Shown one piece after another: positions 1 to 11,857 of a stretch of DNA of 64,000 bases. Each line of letters opens with the position of its first letter. Position 1 is the first letter of the stretch. The notes beneath the pieces were generated by a model. That model saw nothing but the letters and a program-made list of their open reading frames with translations. It was not told where the DNA came from and searched no databases. The stretch covers positions 11,842,001-11,906,000 of the forward strand of contig CM121342.1 of the NCBI GenBank assembly GCA_051530055.1, written 5' to 3'. Position numbers and translations under genes: made by a program. This DNA is from Neoechinorhynchus agilis. Its lineage: Eukaryota > Acanthocephala.

Positions 1-2165
1 CGATATCTGTCGTATTTGAAATGCAGGCGACAAGGTTCTCCCGTATGCCCAACAGTCTTGGTCTAAAAATTATAAAGCTGAAGACCGCCTTTCACGTCCT
101 CAAGAACCAAACACAATGGAGGAGAGTAAAAGACCGTATCTTGGATTCTGTTTCACTTCAGCGCGATTGGAGGACACGAACTTTCAGCTCAATTCATTTT
201 GTGGGCCGCAGCAAGTGCTTATCAATGCTATTTTGTCGTATATACTCCAAGCGACGATGTTCCAGTTCGAATTCGATCCCGCACATTCTCAAATTCATCA
301 TTCAACGTCTCGATCGATGATTCAGGCACTTATCCCTGCGAACGCTGTCGAGGGCGTAATTCAAACCAGTCATACGACCCTATTTAAAGACGATACCGCG
401 CTCTTTATTTTGACAATACAAGTCGACTTGCCAACCTGATATTTAAGCCGGACGAAAACCGCCAGCCAACTATCGCACAACCGAAATGTCTCGAACACTT
501 ACGTTCACTATTTGAAGATTTCCAAGACACGAATCCTACTTCTTTTGTCAATTCCGGTTCGCGTGATTTGCTTTCGTTGGAGGAATTATGGCCAGCTGTA
601 ACCGTAGAGGAAATACAAGCTACGATTCGTGGCATAAAGTCAAGCAGTTCCGTTGGTCCCGATAAGATATAACTTCGTAAAATTCGTGCCTTCGACAAGC
701 ACATTGTAGGCCTTACAGTTTTTTCAACTCCGTAATACAAGTTGGTTCCCCTCCAAAGTCCTGGTTTGAAAATAAGACTATATTACTGCCCAAAAATGGG
801 AATGACAATGAAGCTTTGAAGTCCATTTCCGGCTGAAGACCGATCACAATATCATCCATTCTCCTCCGTGGTATGCACCGTGCAATGCTGGAAAGACTAA
901 GGCAATGCTGCAGTTTACACGACAGCCAGACTGCGTTCGAAAGCGCAGCACATGCAACTCAAACCTCCTCATATTGAAGGATTTGCTAAAAAGAAAAAGA
1001 TCGGATGGAAAACCGATAGCACTGGTAGTGTTGGACATAAAATCTGCCTTCGAGTCAGTAAGCCATGATACAATAAACAATGCACTAGTGTCACACAACT
1101 GTCCATCATACATGCGGCGGTATCTGATGGAAGTGTAAAGTACTTCATACACCAGGCTGCACCTCCTTAGCTCGAGACCCTCAGACTCAATTTGGTTTCA
1201 TGGCGGCGTGAAACAACGGGGTCCACTCTCGCCCTTGGTTTTTGTTCTGTGCATTGACGATGTCTTGCGACGGGTCGACAGGCCGGTGTTGGGGTGCTCA
1301 ACAAGAAGCGGTCGCTTAAGCCAGCTAGTGTATTCGGGTGACATTCTATTACTTGCGGACAATTCTAGGGATCTGCAACAAATGATTGATGCCATGAACG
1401 ATAGACTTTCAAAGAAAGGATTTAATTTATCGCCAATTATTCCAACAACAAGCTAATCGACGAGACAAATCCGCACACTCACATGGGTGACGCTGACATT
1501 GACCCAATTATTGATGGCGATTCAATCAGATATCTTGGCCGTACACCTTGGAAACCGACCACTATTGAAGAGATGCAAAATGCGATATCAACTGCTAGAG
1601 GTTGCATCAAACTTTTCAAGGATGGATGGAGAACGAAGTCGGACTTGTCATCACTGTATGGCACCAGAAAAAAAACGCAAATTAATGCCTTCAACCAAGG
1701 CCCGAAAAATACAACGAAAATGGTAGAGCGTCATGATGCGGCCCATGGGCGCTTTACGTGGGCTCTACAGAAGCGATGGGCTCTCGGTTGGAAATTCAGA
1801 CCGAGAACCGTATCTACGACAACCAAGGTCGTTTCAATAAACCAGATCTCATACTAATAGTCCGGCAGCATAAAAGGTAAATATAATTGATCTTGCGGTT
1901 TACTACGAGACAACAAAAGATCGGGGTGAAAATATTATGGTTGAAAAAGAAGAGAAATACAAACCTATCGCGGAAAAATTGCAACCCAATACGATTTGGA
2001 AAAGCATGATATAAAAACAGTCAGATTGGCAGTTGGAATACAAGGAACGTACACGTTGGAACTACTGAAAATATTACGCGTGTTCAACGTATCGGAAAAG
2101 ACCGCGGTATTCGCATAAGAATACAATAATCGGAAAGCTTATCCAGGCTAAAGTAGCGAAATTTG
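1..2165 (+). mobile_element. Degraded LINE with restriction-like endonuclease (R2/R4/NeSL-like)
   Basis: Plus-strand pieces of a non-LTR retrotransposon. Around 500-670 lies the region before the reverse transcriptase, ending in a GPD-I motif. At 905-1138 is the finger/palm block with LVVLDIKSAFESVSHD. At 1208-1456 is a block with PLSPLVFVLCIDD and a decayed catalytic box reading YSGDILLLAD in place of YADD. At 1483-1857 is the thumb region (IRYLGRTPW). From about 1810 to 1970 a KPDLI motif followed by NIIDLAV resembles the PD...D core of the restriction-like endonuclease used by R2, R4 and NeSL elements. A C-x2-C finger remnant (YPCERC) near 340 may belong to the N-terminal zinc-finger region. 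Frame changes and stops are many, so the copy is dead. The left end lies outside the window. The superfamily is fairly secure, the exact clade is not. Confidence 0.75.
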
Positions 2166-2440
2166 TACATTCCGCAGTTGCGCTGAGGTGGCCAAGTGGA
2201 CTAATGCTCCTGATCCCATTTAGGGTCAACGGGTTCGAATCCGTTACCGCCGATCAAGTACAACCAAAAGGAACGAAATACTGCTGAAGGGCGGAAACTC
2301 ACTGATGAGCCCCCCCTCCTAGAGGTAGTATCTGAGAATCCGGAGGGATGTACAAACTTATAACCGTAAGGTCTTAGGGTATTGAGCGCAGACCAGCGCT
2401 TCCCAAACCGAAATCGGTGGACCGTGTCTCCATTCGGCCG
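2166..2440 (+). mobile_element. tRNA-derived SINE (copy 1)
   Basis: The head carries an A-box-like GTGGCCAAGTGGACTAA and a B box GGTTCGAATCC inside a tRNA-Leu/Ser-like stretch (about 2178-2255), with a T stem AACGG/CCGTT. A body shared with all other copies follows: an AAACTCACTGATGAG segment, then ATCCGGAGGGATGTACAAAC. This copy lies directly behind the LINE remains. Confidence 0.8.
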
Positions 2441-2494
2441 TGTATGGAGAGAAAAAAATCTATCAAAAGACTACCGGCTGAGCTACTCATAAGA

Positions 2495-2845
2495 ATGCTA
2501 TAGTCTTGCTCCCGCTTTGGCAATTATTTTCCTCGATGATTTGGAAAAGCAGTTCATCTTCCACATTTAACGCCGAGACAGATTTATCTCCGCTATGTGG
2601 ATGATGTTTTGTTCAACTACAGAGAGGATTGTGATGTCGATGAAATGGTGACGAGAATGAATTCTATGTATCCTACTGGTTGAATTAAACTGACGCGAGA
2701 CAAACCGTCGGATTACTTGCCGTTCCTCAATTAGTGTTTCAAAGTTAAGGATGTCACTGATTTCAGTTGGTATTGCGAAACTATCGAGATTTCCATCATC
2801 CTCTCGCAATGAAACAGACAATTTATGCCCAGGTGCACAGGATAT
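2495..2845 (+). mobile_element. Penelope-like element fragment, reverse-transcriptase part
   Basis: The plus strand encodes PRQIYLRYVDDVLFNY (from about 2575), the catalytic box of a Penelope-type reverse transcriptase, followed by the family's downstream LPFL motif and a remnant of its Y-R-K-P motif (WYCETIEIS). Stops interrupt it. It faces away from the larger minus-strand Penelope fragment beginning at 3053, so these are separate copies. The stretch 2846-3052 between them shows nothing clear. Confidence 0.6.
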
Positions 2846-3052
2846 GGCTGCTTTGCTAAACACGCCTATGGGTGCGAATATTTCCCTTAGTGTCATATAT
2901 CTTTGTCCTCGGGGAGAATTTGATTGTACGTTGGCGAATCCTGCCCCCGGTGTTATCGTTACTCATTTATTTGAGAAATATTTCGCAAGGTTTCCCTTGC
3001 CTCTTCAGTCTCTATCTAAAATGGAGATGACATAAACAGCATGCAAAGCCGG

Positions 3053-4030
3053 TCATGTCTGGATGAAGCTCAGAACTGCGGGTTTGCTTATACCCAAAGT
3101 GTGGGGGGTTCGATCCGCGCACACCTCTTGCGGTTTGTTGCCGACTAATTGGTTCGTCGTGCTACGCAACCTTGGTAGCACCAGCCTGTGGTTTGATTTG
3201 TTGCCTTCCATCGTTGGATTTCCCCGGATGTGAATGGCCTCAAGAATCAGTCTTCTTCTCAGATCCGGTTCGCTGGTTAGGAATGCCGATTTTTCAAAAT
3301 CCACCTTGTGCTGGGTTGTTTGCTGGTGGTTCGAGATTGCTGAGGATTTGTCGAAGGTCCTGCAAGCCTGTTTATGCTGCGAGATTCGCTTCTTGATCCC
3401 CTGCATAGTTTGTCCAATGTAGACAGTTGAGCATTCTGCACATGGAATTTTGTAGATCCCTGATTTGGTCTCTTGTTTGGCTTTCCTCTTGAGAATACCC
3501 GCAATGGATGCGCCCCGTTTGTTGTAAATCAAAAGATTTATAGCGAGGTACTTGAGACGCCTCAGTTTTCTGGTCGCCGTGTCACTTATGTGGTGAAAGC
3601 CGGTGTATTTGAGGGAGATGCTTGTGGTTTCCTTCTTCTTGCGATGGCCGCTATGTGTTGCTTTTTTAGACCAATTTTGATGGACCATTCAGGGAAACCT
3701 CGTGATCTAAGAACTTTGGTGATCCTTTGTTTTTCTTCTATCCAATCCCTGCTTTCTGAAGAAATCATCCTGGCCCTCTTGAAGTAGGACGTTGCCGCTG
3801 TTATTTTATAGTGGAACAGTTGGTGGCTCGACCAGTGAGGTGGACCCTATGGTATACCTGGTTTGCGGTAGAGCTGTGTTTTGATGTTGCCTTTATCTTC
3901 GTGTTTTATTCTTACGTCCAAAAAGGAGATAGCACCCTCTTCGTCTTCCTGAGTCATTGACCACTGGATGTTTAGATCCTCCATGTTGAGTGGAATGCTT
4001 AGGTCTCCCATGCTTGTTCGTATTGCCATG
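3053..4030 (-). mobile_element. Penelope-like element fragment with GIY-YIG endonuclease
   Basis: Read on the minus strand, 4030 down to 3690 gives the end of the Penelope reverse transcriptase (ISFLDVRIKHED, then LYRKPG and a HHxx-type block). An open frame at 3688-3053 (211 codons, ATG start) carries the fused GIY-YIG endonuclease: SGIYKIPCAECSTVYIGQT, an R in the KKRISQH helix and the catalytic E of LILEAIHIRGNP, with the H and C residues typical of the Penelope version. This enzyme nicks target DNA for reverse transcription. The upstream edge is replaced by a Gypsy integrase scrap at about 4030, and most of the reverse transcriptase is missing. Confidence 0.8.
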
Positions 4031-4860
4031 GACGCTGTCGTCGATCGCATCTCGATGATTTCCGGCCATTTCGTTGTTGCCTCTAGCAAAATGAGATATG
4101 AGAGACCGTCAAATGGTCAGGCAAAATCGATATGGACGCTGCCACTTTTCCGCCGCAATATTCCATTCTTCGAGAGGATGTGGATGTTCTTGTGGTCTGT
4201 TAGCCTGGCATTTTCCACATCTTCCAACCCAGCTTTCGATATCAGAATCCAACCTGGGCCGCCATTCATCGATGCTAGATGGGGGCTAAGCAGAACCTCG
4301 TACAGTGGATGGCAGAAGCTCGTGGGATCGCGAATAATTGTCGATTTCTTCCAAAAGAGACATTAGCCGAGAGCGAGGCAATTGAGGATCGACTGCGGCA
4401 TCTTCTCATCCTGAATACTCCATCCGAAGAGATCAGGACGCAGATCCTGAGACTCGAGGATTCTACTTTCGATCAGGTTCTGAAAGTAGCAACCATCCAC
4501 GAGACGGCTGAGAGAACAAAAACAATACTAACGAGAGAGTACTGAGGTACGTTTCATCTTTATGCAAGCCACAAAAGCGAGCTATCTGTCGAAGGGGGCA
4601 TTATCATGATGTCAGGCCGAATTGTCGTTCCAAGTGATATGGGAAACAGTCTTACGAGCTGCACACTACCATCCTAAGTCAAATGGACTAGCCGAACGGA
4701 TGGTTCGGACGTTTAAAGAGAGGGTTATCAGAGGACGTGGAATCGAAACGGATCCACGAACAAACGATGAAAAAGGAGCCCCCGAAATGATCAACGCGCG
4801 GACCTTGCGGAGAAGTAGCCGAATTCGACGACCACCTCCCAGGTTTCGGAACACCTAGAG
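4020..4860. mobile_element. Gypsy LTR-element fragments (fossil)
   Basis: Several scraps of Ty3/Gypsy-type elements in both orientations. On the minus strand, 4290-4030 holds an integrase zinc-finger piece (CGKCQANRP) and the start of the integrase core (TKWPEIIEMRSTTAS). On the plus strand, 4279-4545 is gag-like and 4622-4858 holds an integrase piece (AAHYHPKSNGLAERMVRTFK) and the arginine-rich end of pol (RRSSRIRRPPPRFR). No LTR pair can be paired up here. Old, fragmentary and rearranged. Confidence 0.65.
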
Positions 4861-5489
4861 TGAGAGGGGAGGATATGTTAAATATTGATTTAAATTTTTA
4901 TATATCGATTAGTGCCATACGGGATTATAAAAAACCAGTTATTCAAATCCACGGAGAACACAACAGTCATTAACGGAGAAACGATTGGCGATAGAGTAAA
5001 CGCAATTTTCGCGGATAATGAATATAAACTTAACGAGATCATGCATTTAAAGCAGCTGTGTGATTCAAGAGAGGATAAAATGCACGATGATCGTTCACGG
5101 AATCGATATGAAGGAAAATCGATTCTCAAGATTTCATATATCAGTGAAAAGTTCACGACTCTATGTCCAAGGCGTTTGGAAGGGAAGTTGTTTCCGCAGA
5201 CAATGCGAGGAAGAGTTCTGGACATCAGCTCGATAAAGCCTTAGAACTGCCCAACAGGCGGAACGAACTTTCCACATTTCGATGTCGCCACTTTAACACA
5301 CTTGACAACTCCACATGGCATTTTAAATTTATAAAGAAGCCGTAGGATGGCGAAAGCTCGAAAATAAAGATTTTCTTTATAATCACAAAAGCCCGCCAAA
5401 GTGTCCATTTAAAAAATTTGAGCAATCAGACGACTGGGAAATCAAGTAGTAATTCACATCATAAATTGTGATTATCGATTGGTGGTCAA
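4861..5489. other. Gene-free stretch
   Basis: AT-rich sequence downstream of the Gypsy scraps. It may include old LTR sequence. The 110-codon open frame at 4912-5244 begins with GTG, not ATG, and matches nothing I recognise, so it is not called. Confidence 0.5.
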
Positions 5490-8400
5490 TTAAGCTAGAT
5501 TATAATTGTTTGGAGCACAATGGGAGGTTACAAATTCGCCAAAAGCACCCATTAAGGACCATGAACTCAAATCGAGTAACGAAGAATGTGAAATTGAATG
5601 AACGCAACGATAAATCATAAATCGAGGCGGCGAATCTACCGACAGGACCACTGCCCATTCTTGAAGAACAATTTTCATAAATTTCTTTTAAATGAACGAA
5701 CAACAACGAACTGAATATGTTGCGTGTCGAAAAGGAAAAAAAATTCTGCCACTTAAATCTTCCGATAACACAATACATTTACTAAACGTTTCTCCGCCGA
5801 CTTACAGTATACGCAATTCTACTTGAGGCTAACCATAGCAAGGAAAAGCTTGTAACGAAAATCACATATATCGCAAACAAAGATAAAATTCCTACGAGCA
5901 CTGCAGTCCAAACGTTGTAATGAGTCGGTCTATGCCCCCGTGTTTTTAATAAGGAGAAATTTCCCCACATCTTGAAAACCGGGCTATGATACTGTAGAAT
6001 TCCAGATCAGCGTGGCACGATGTGTCATTTGAATTACAAATTTCCCCGCAGAATGGTGCTCGAAAACCCGGTTTACAAATACAATGCACTCGACTGTTAC
6101 TCAATGTCTCGCAATAACCACCATTTTTGCAAATATTTGCTGAACAGCCGGTAAATGAGTCACATTGAAATCCTTCAAAACCTGCGACGCAACTGCATTT
6201 GTATCCTCCAGGAGAGTTTGTACAATTTCCACTGTTTTGGCATGGATTATTCGAGCATTCGTCGACATCGGTTTCGCAGTTGGCACCTTCGAAACCCCCG
6301 ACGCAACTGCATTTGTATCCTCCGAAAGTGTTTGTGCAAGTTCCACCATTTTGGCATGGATTATTCGAGCATTCGTCAACATCGGTTTCGCACTTTGCAC
6401 CTTCGAAACCTGCGACACAACTGCAGTTGTATCCTCCGGCAGTGTTTGTGCAAGTACCACCGTTTTGGCATGGATTATTCGAGCATTCGTCGATATCGGT
6501 TTCGCACTTTGCACCTTCGAAACCTGCGGCACAACTACATTTGTATCCTCCAGGAGAGTTTGTACAATTTCCACTGTTTTGGCATGGATTATTCGAGCAT
6601 TCGTCGACATCGGTTTCGCAGTTTGCACCTTCGAAACCCGCGATGCAACTGCAATTGTATCCACCAGGAGTGTTTGTGCAAGTTCCACCGTTTTGGCATG
6701 GATTATTCGAGCATTCGTCGACATCGGTTTCGCAGTTTGCACCTTCGAAACCCGCGACGCAACTGCAATTGTATCCTCCGGGAGTGTTTGTGCAAGTTCC
6801 ACCGTTTTGGCATGGATTATTCGAGCATTCGTCGATATCGGTTTCGCAGTTTGCACCTTCGAAACCCGCGACGCAACTGCAATTGTATCCACCAGGAGTG
6901 TTTGTGCAAGTTCCACCGTTTTGGCATGGATTATTCGAGCATTCGTCGACATCGGTTTCGCAGTTTACACCTTCGAAACCCGCGACGCAACTGCAATTGT
7001 ATCCTCCGGGAGTGTTTGTGCAAGTTCCACCGTTTTGGCATGGATTATTCGAGCATTCGTCGATATCGGTTTCGCAGTTTGCACCTTCGAAACCCGCGAC
7101 GCAACTGCAGTTGTATCCTCCGGGAGTGTTTGTGCAAGTTCCACCGTTTTGGCATGGATTATTCGAGCATTCGTCGACATCTGTTTCGCAGTTTACACCT
7201 TCGAAACCTGCGACGCAACTGCAATTGTATCCTCCGGCAGTGTTTGTGCAAGTTCCACCGTTTTGGCATGGATTATTCGAGCATTCGTCGATATCGGTTT
7301 CGCACTTTGCACCTTCGAAACCTGCGACACAACTGCAGTTGTATCCTCCGGGAGTGTTTATGCAAGTTCCACCGTTTTGGCATGGATTATTCGAGCATTC
7401 GTCGATATCGGTTTCGCAGTTTGCACCTTCGAAACCCGCGACGCAACTGCAATTGTATCCACCAGGAGTGTTTGTGCAAGTTCCACCGTTTTGGCATGGA
7501 TTATTCGAGCATTCGTCGACATCGGTTTCGCAGTTTACACCTTCGAAACCTGCGACGCAACTGCAATTGTATCCTCCGGGAGTGTTTGTGCAAGTTCCAC
7601 CGTTTTGGCATGGATTATTCGAGCATTCGTCGACATCTGTTTCGCAGTTTACACCTTCGAAACCTGCGACGCAACTGCAATTGTATCCTCCGGGAGTGTT
7701 TGTGCAAGTTCCACCGTTTTGGCATGGATTATTCGAGCATTCGTCGATATCGGTTTCGCAGTTAACACCTTCGAAACCCGCGACGCAACTGCAGTTGTAT
7801 CCTCCGGGAGTGTTTGTGCAAGTTCCACCGTTTTGGCATGGATTATTCGAGCATTCGTCGATATCGGTTTCGCAGTTAACACCTTCGAAACCCGCGACGC
7901 AACTGCAGTTGTATCCTCCGGGAGTGTTTGTGCAAGTTCCACCGTTTTGGCATGGATTATTCGAGCATTCGTCGACATCGGTTTCGCAGTTAACACCTTC
8001 GAAACCCGCGACGCAACTGCAATTATCCTCCGGGAGTGTTTGTGCAATTCCACCGTTTTGGCATGGATTATTCGAGCATTCGTCGACATCTGTTTCGCAG
8101 TTTACACCTTCGAAACCTGCGACGCAACTGCAATTGTATCCTCCGGCGGTGTTTGTGCAAGTTCCACCGTTTTGGCATGGATTATTCGAGCATTCGTCGA
8201 TATCGGTTTCGCACTTTGCACCTTCGAAACCTGCGACACAACTGCAGTTGTATCCTCCAGTGTTTATGCAAGTTCCACCGTTTTGGCATGGATTATTCGA
8301 GCATTCGTCGATATCGGTTTCGCAGTTAACACCTTCGAAACCCGCGACGCAACTGCAGTTGTATCCTCCGGGAGTGTTTGTGCAAGTTCCACCGTTTTGG

Positions 8401-11400
8401 CATGGATTATTCGAGCATTCGTCGACATCTGTTTCGCAGTTCACACCTTCGAAACCTTCGACGCAACTGCAATTGTATCCTCCGGCAGTGTTTGTGCAAG
8501 TTCCACCGTTTTGGCATTGATTATTCGAGCATTCATCGATATCGGTTTCGCAGTTTGCACCTTCGAAACCCGCGACGCAACTGCAATTGTATCCACCAGG
8601 AGTGTTTGTGCAAGTTCCACCGTTTTGGCATGGATTATTCGAGCATTCGTCGACATCGGTTTCGCAGTTTACACCTTCGAAACCCGCGACGCAACTGCAA
8701 TTGTATCCACCAGGAGTGTTTGTGCAAGTTCCACCGTTTTGGCATGGATTATTCGAGCATTCGTCGATATCGGTTTCGCAGTTAACACCTTCGAAACCCG
8801 CGACGCAACTGCAGTTGTATCCTCCAGGAGTGTTTGTGCAAGTTCCACCGTTTTGGCATGGATTATTCGAGCATTCGTCGACATCGGTTTCGCAGTTAAC
8901 ACCTTCGAAACCCACGACGCAACTGCAGTTGTATCCTCCGGGAGCGTTTGTGCAAGTTCCACCGTTTTGACATGGATTATTCGAGCATTCGTCGACATCG
9001 GTTTCGCAGTTAGCACCTTCGAAACCACCGACGCAACTGCAGTTATATCCTCCGAGAGTGTTTGTGCAAGTTCCACCGTTTTGGCATGGATTATTCGAGC
9101 ATTCATCGACATCTGTTTCGCAGTTCACACCTTCGAAACCTGCGACGCAACTGCAATTGTATCCTCCGGCAGTGTTTGTGCAAGTTCCACCGTTTTGGCA
9201 TTGATTATTCGAGCATTCGTCGATATCGGTTTCGCAGTTTGCACCTTCGAAACCCGCGACGCAACTGCAATTGTATCCACCAGGAGTGTTTGTGCAAGTT
9301 CCACCGTTTTGGCATGGATTATTCGGTCGATATCGGTTTCGCAGTTTACCTTCGAAACCCGCGACGCAACTGCAATTGTATCCACCAAGAGTGTGCAAGT
9401 TCCACCGTTTTGGCATGGATTATTCGAGCATTCGTCGATATCGGTTTCGCAGTTAACACCTTCGAAACCCGCGACGCAACTGCAGTTGTATCCACCAAGA
9501 GTGTTTGTGCAAGTTCCACCGTTTTGGCATGGATTATTCGAGCATTCGTCGATATCGGTTTCGCAGTTAACACCTTCGAAACCCGCGACGCAACTGCAGT
9601 TGTATCCTCCGGGAGTGTTTGTGCAAGTTCCACCGTTTTGGCATGGATTATTCGAGCATTCGTCGATATCGGTTTCGCAGTTTGCACCTTCGAAACCTGC
9701 GACGCAACTGCAATTGTATCCTCCGAGAGTGTTTGTGCAAGTTCCACCGTTTTGACAAGGCGTAGTCAAACATTCGTTGATATCCAATTCGCAGTTCTTT
9801 CCTTCAAATCCATCAGGACAAGTACAATTGTAGCCTCCTTCGAAGTTAATGCATGTACTGTTGTTTTTGCAGATATCCATCAAACACTCGTCAGTGTCTT
9901 GCTCACAGCAGTGACCTTGCCATCCAACTGGACATGTACAGTTGAATGAACCTTTAATGTTTGTGCAGATTCCTTTATTTCGGCACGATTGTTTATCGCA
10001 GCTATTCCATATGTAAGCTTGGTTGCCGAACAAATCATTTCTCATTTTTCCATTCGACTCGCAGTCCTCCATTTCTTTAAAAAAGGGTTTGCCGATGTGA
10101 GGTAACAAATACTTTGGATTCCCGTTAAATATTTATAAAATATGACGCTGATTTGATGGGAATAATTCTATCGCAATTCTCTAATAATCATTGAAATTTA
10201 AAGTGTTCTAATCAATGCTGATTTGACCTAAAGTCAGAATTCGAGAAGGATAGACGAATGTAAAAGATTTGTTTCATTTTTAAGGATTGATTACAACTTG
10301 TTATTTTAAATGAATATTCAGAGAGTTCATGAAGACGAAAACGCAACCCAAAAGTACCGTCCACTCAGAACATGTCTTTTGAAACAGCGAATCACAAGCC
10401 AGTTTTAATAAAACAAGCTAAACCCCAAATATCAGGAAAAAATAAATTCTTCAAATATTTCACTACTTTCGGCTTTTTATGAAATATTCAGACTTTAACT
10501 GTATGATTTTGTGATACCAGCGATGAACTATTGAACGCAAACTCATAATTGACAATAACACGTTAGAATTTGAACTTACCTGCCACACAAGCAGTATAAA
10601 TATGCCTATATTCTTCAAGCAAGGAGATAAATGAGCATTTTAGATCATCCGAGTAGAACCCGGAACCAAAAGTGCAATGGAAATGACAACGAACTAAAGG
10701 AAAATGTTTCTAGATTCGGAGGAAAACATTTTATGTGTACCAAATGATCCAGACTCGCCATCAGGAATTTGTTGGATGAAAGCAAGGCATGGGCCGCGTT
10801 CAAAGTCAATATAATACATCCACCCCGCTAAATAAGTGAATAGTCGGTCCAGTCCTTTATAAAGTAATTGAACATCGTCCTCGTTTTGCGCAAGGTATGG
10901 CCTTGACTTGTACCAATGAGCAGCGCAAACATTGTCGATATTGGAGCGTTCCGTATTTGTCGCCCGGGCGAAGAATATACACTTATTTCCGGTCTTAAAT
11001 TCACACTGATTCTGCGCTGTTCATCGAAACGTTGAATTAAATGCGATCGCCAGACCAGCTTGCACTCACGTTCAATGTCATCATCGTAGTCACTTTTAAA
11101 AAACTTTTTTAGATGGTGTTTCTGCTGAGGAATTCCTGAAATAAAATCAAACTCGCCCTTGGTGGCCTTGTCGGCCTTCACATATTCGCTATAATTCTCC
11201 GACCTTCTCTTCTTAAACGGGCATTTAAATTCCTTGCATTCATCTACATCATCCTCACAGACGGCTCCAGCAAGGCCTGATGGACAATCACATCGAAATG
11301 CACCGAACGTATTGATGCAATGAACATCTTTTGGACAAGGATTTCGAGAGCATTCGTTGACATCGTCATTGCAGTCGGCTCCGGTATATTCGGGCTTACA

Positions 11401-11585
11401 GTTGCACTGATATCCACCTTTGTTGGAAATACATGTTCCGCGATTCTCACAAGGATTCTTGCTACAATCTATGAAGGTTATAGTCAACAAAAACGACTTT
11501 CACGATTTCTTATTGTTTTACCTTGTGCCAAAACATTGTACAGCGATGAAGTTAGAATTAATAAGAACTCATAGTTGTGTCTCAT
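5490..11585 (-). CDS. EGF-repeat single-pass membrane protein (multi-exon)
   Basis: Exons inferred from splice sites and phase: 11522-11585 (ATG 11585; signal peptide, FLLILTSSLYNVLAQ), 11070-11468, 10741-11016, 10580-10693, a giant exon from 10074 to about 5965, a membrane exon to 5806 and a possible last exon 5490-5684. Exons 1-5 join in phase 1 across introns of 53, 53, 47 and 505 nt. Exon 2 gives two EGF modules (CSKNPCENRGTC) and a basic/acidic linker; exons 3-4 give a cysteine-bearing region I do not recognise. The giant exon starts with three diverged EGF modules, then about 31 near-identical DxDECSNNPCQNGGTC modules, one diverged EGF and a transmembrane helix (WTAVLVGILSLFAIYVIFV). 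Modules carry calcium-binding, hydroxylation (CxNxxxxYxCxC) and O-fucose (CQNGGTC) signals, as in Notch-pathway and matrix proteins, but no LNR, DSL or ankyrin domain. Odd: a net frame change at 9310-9420 and an unresolved frame switch near 5960. Confidence 0.8.
6230..9765 (-). repeat. 114-bp coding tandem array (about 31 EGF modules)
   Basis: A coding minisatellite with a unit of 114 bp (38 codons). Units differ mainly at a few sites: DID/DVD, GVN/GAN/GAK and TNTP/TNTA/TNTL. Rare variants recur at exact multiples of the unit. NNQCQ appears near 8518 and 9202 (six units apart). The INT variant appears near 7358 and 8262 (about eight units). This points to duplication of multi-unit blocks or gene conversion. 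Because 114 divides by three and the unit lacks stops in several frames, long shadow frames are open on both strands. Confidence 0.9.
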
Positions 11586-11857
11586 TTTTACTAATTTCCG
11601 GCATACAATTTATGGACTTTTATTATGCAACGTTGCCGTGGAGATAGAATAATATAGCGGACAACGGAATCACTTATGTTCTTGCAATTGAGTTATTTTT
11701 GTCGGTTGGAATAAATTCGTTCAGTTCTTTTACTTTCGAAACTTAAATGCCAATTATTCTGCTATTTCAGAACTACTCACGTTCCACAATTAATACATAC
11801 TATCGCTTGGTGTCTTGAATTATTATCTTCGTGGGAAAAGATACTTTTTGTAGTAAT

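Noticed and set aside
2178-2255. A tRNA-Leu/Ser gene
   Set aside because: The A and B boxes and T stem are fair, but the acceptor stem does not close and the same sequence heads many SINE copies.
4912-5244. 110-codon plus frame
   Set aside because: Begins with GTG, matches no family, and lies in AT-rich sequence behind mobile-element debris.
6165-9755. A 1196-codon plus-strand open frame, and other long frames, across the EGF array
   Set aside because: Shadow of the EGF repeats. The 114-bp unit lacks stops in several frames, and the translation is a meaningless repeat with no domain.
6230-9765. CRISPR array
   Set aside because: The repeats are contiguous coding EGF modules with no unique spacers.
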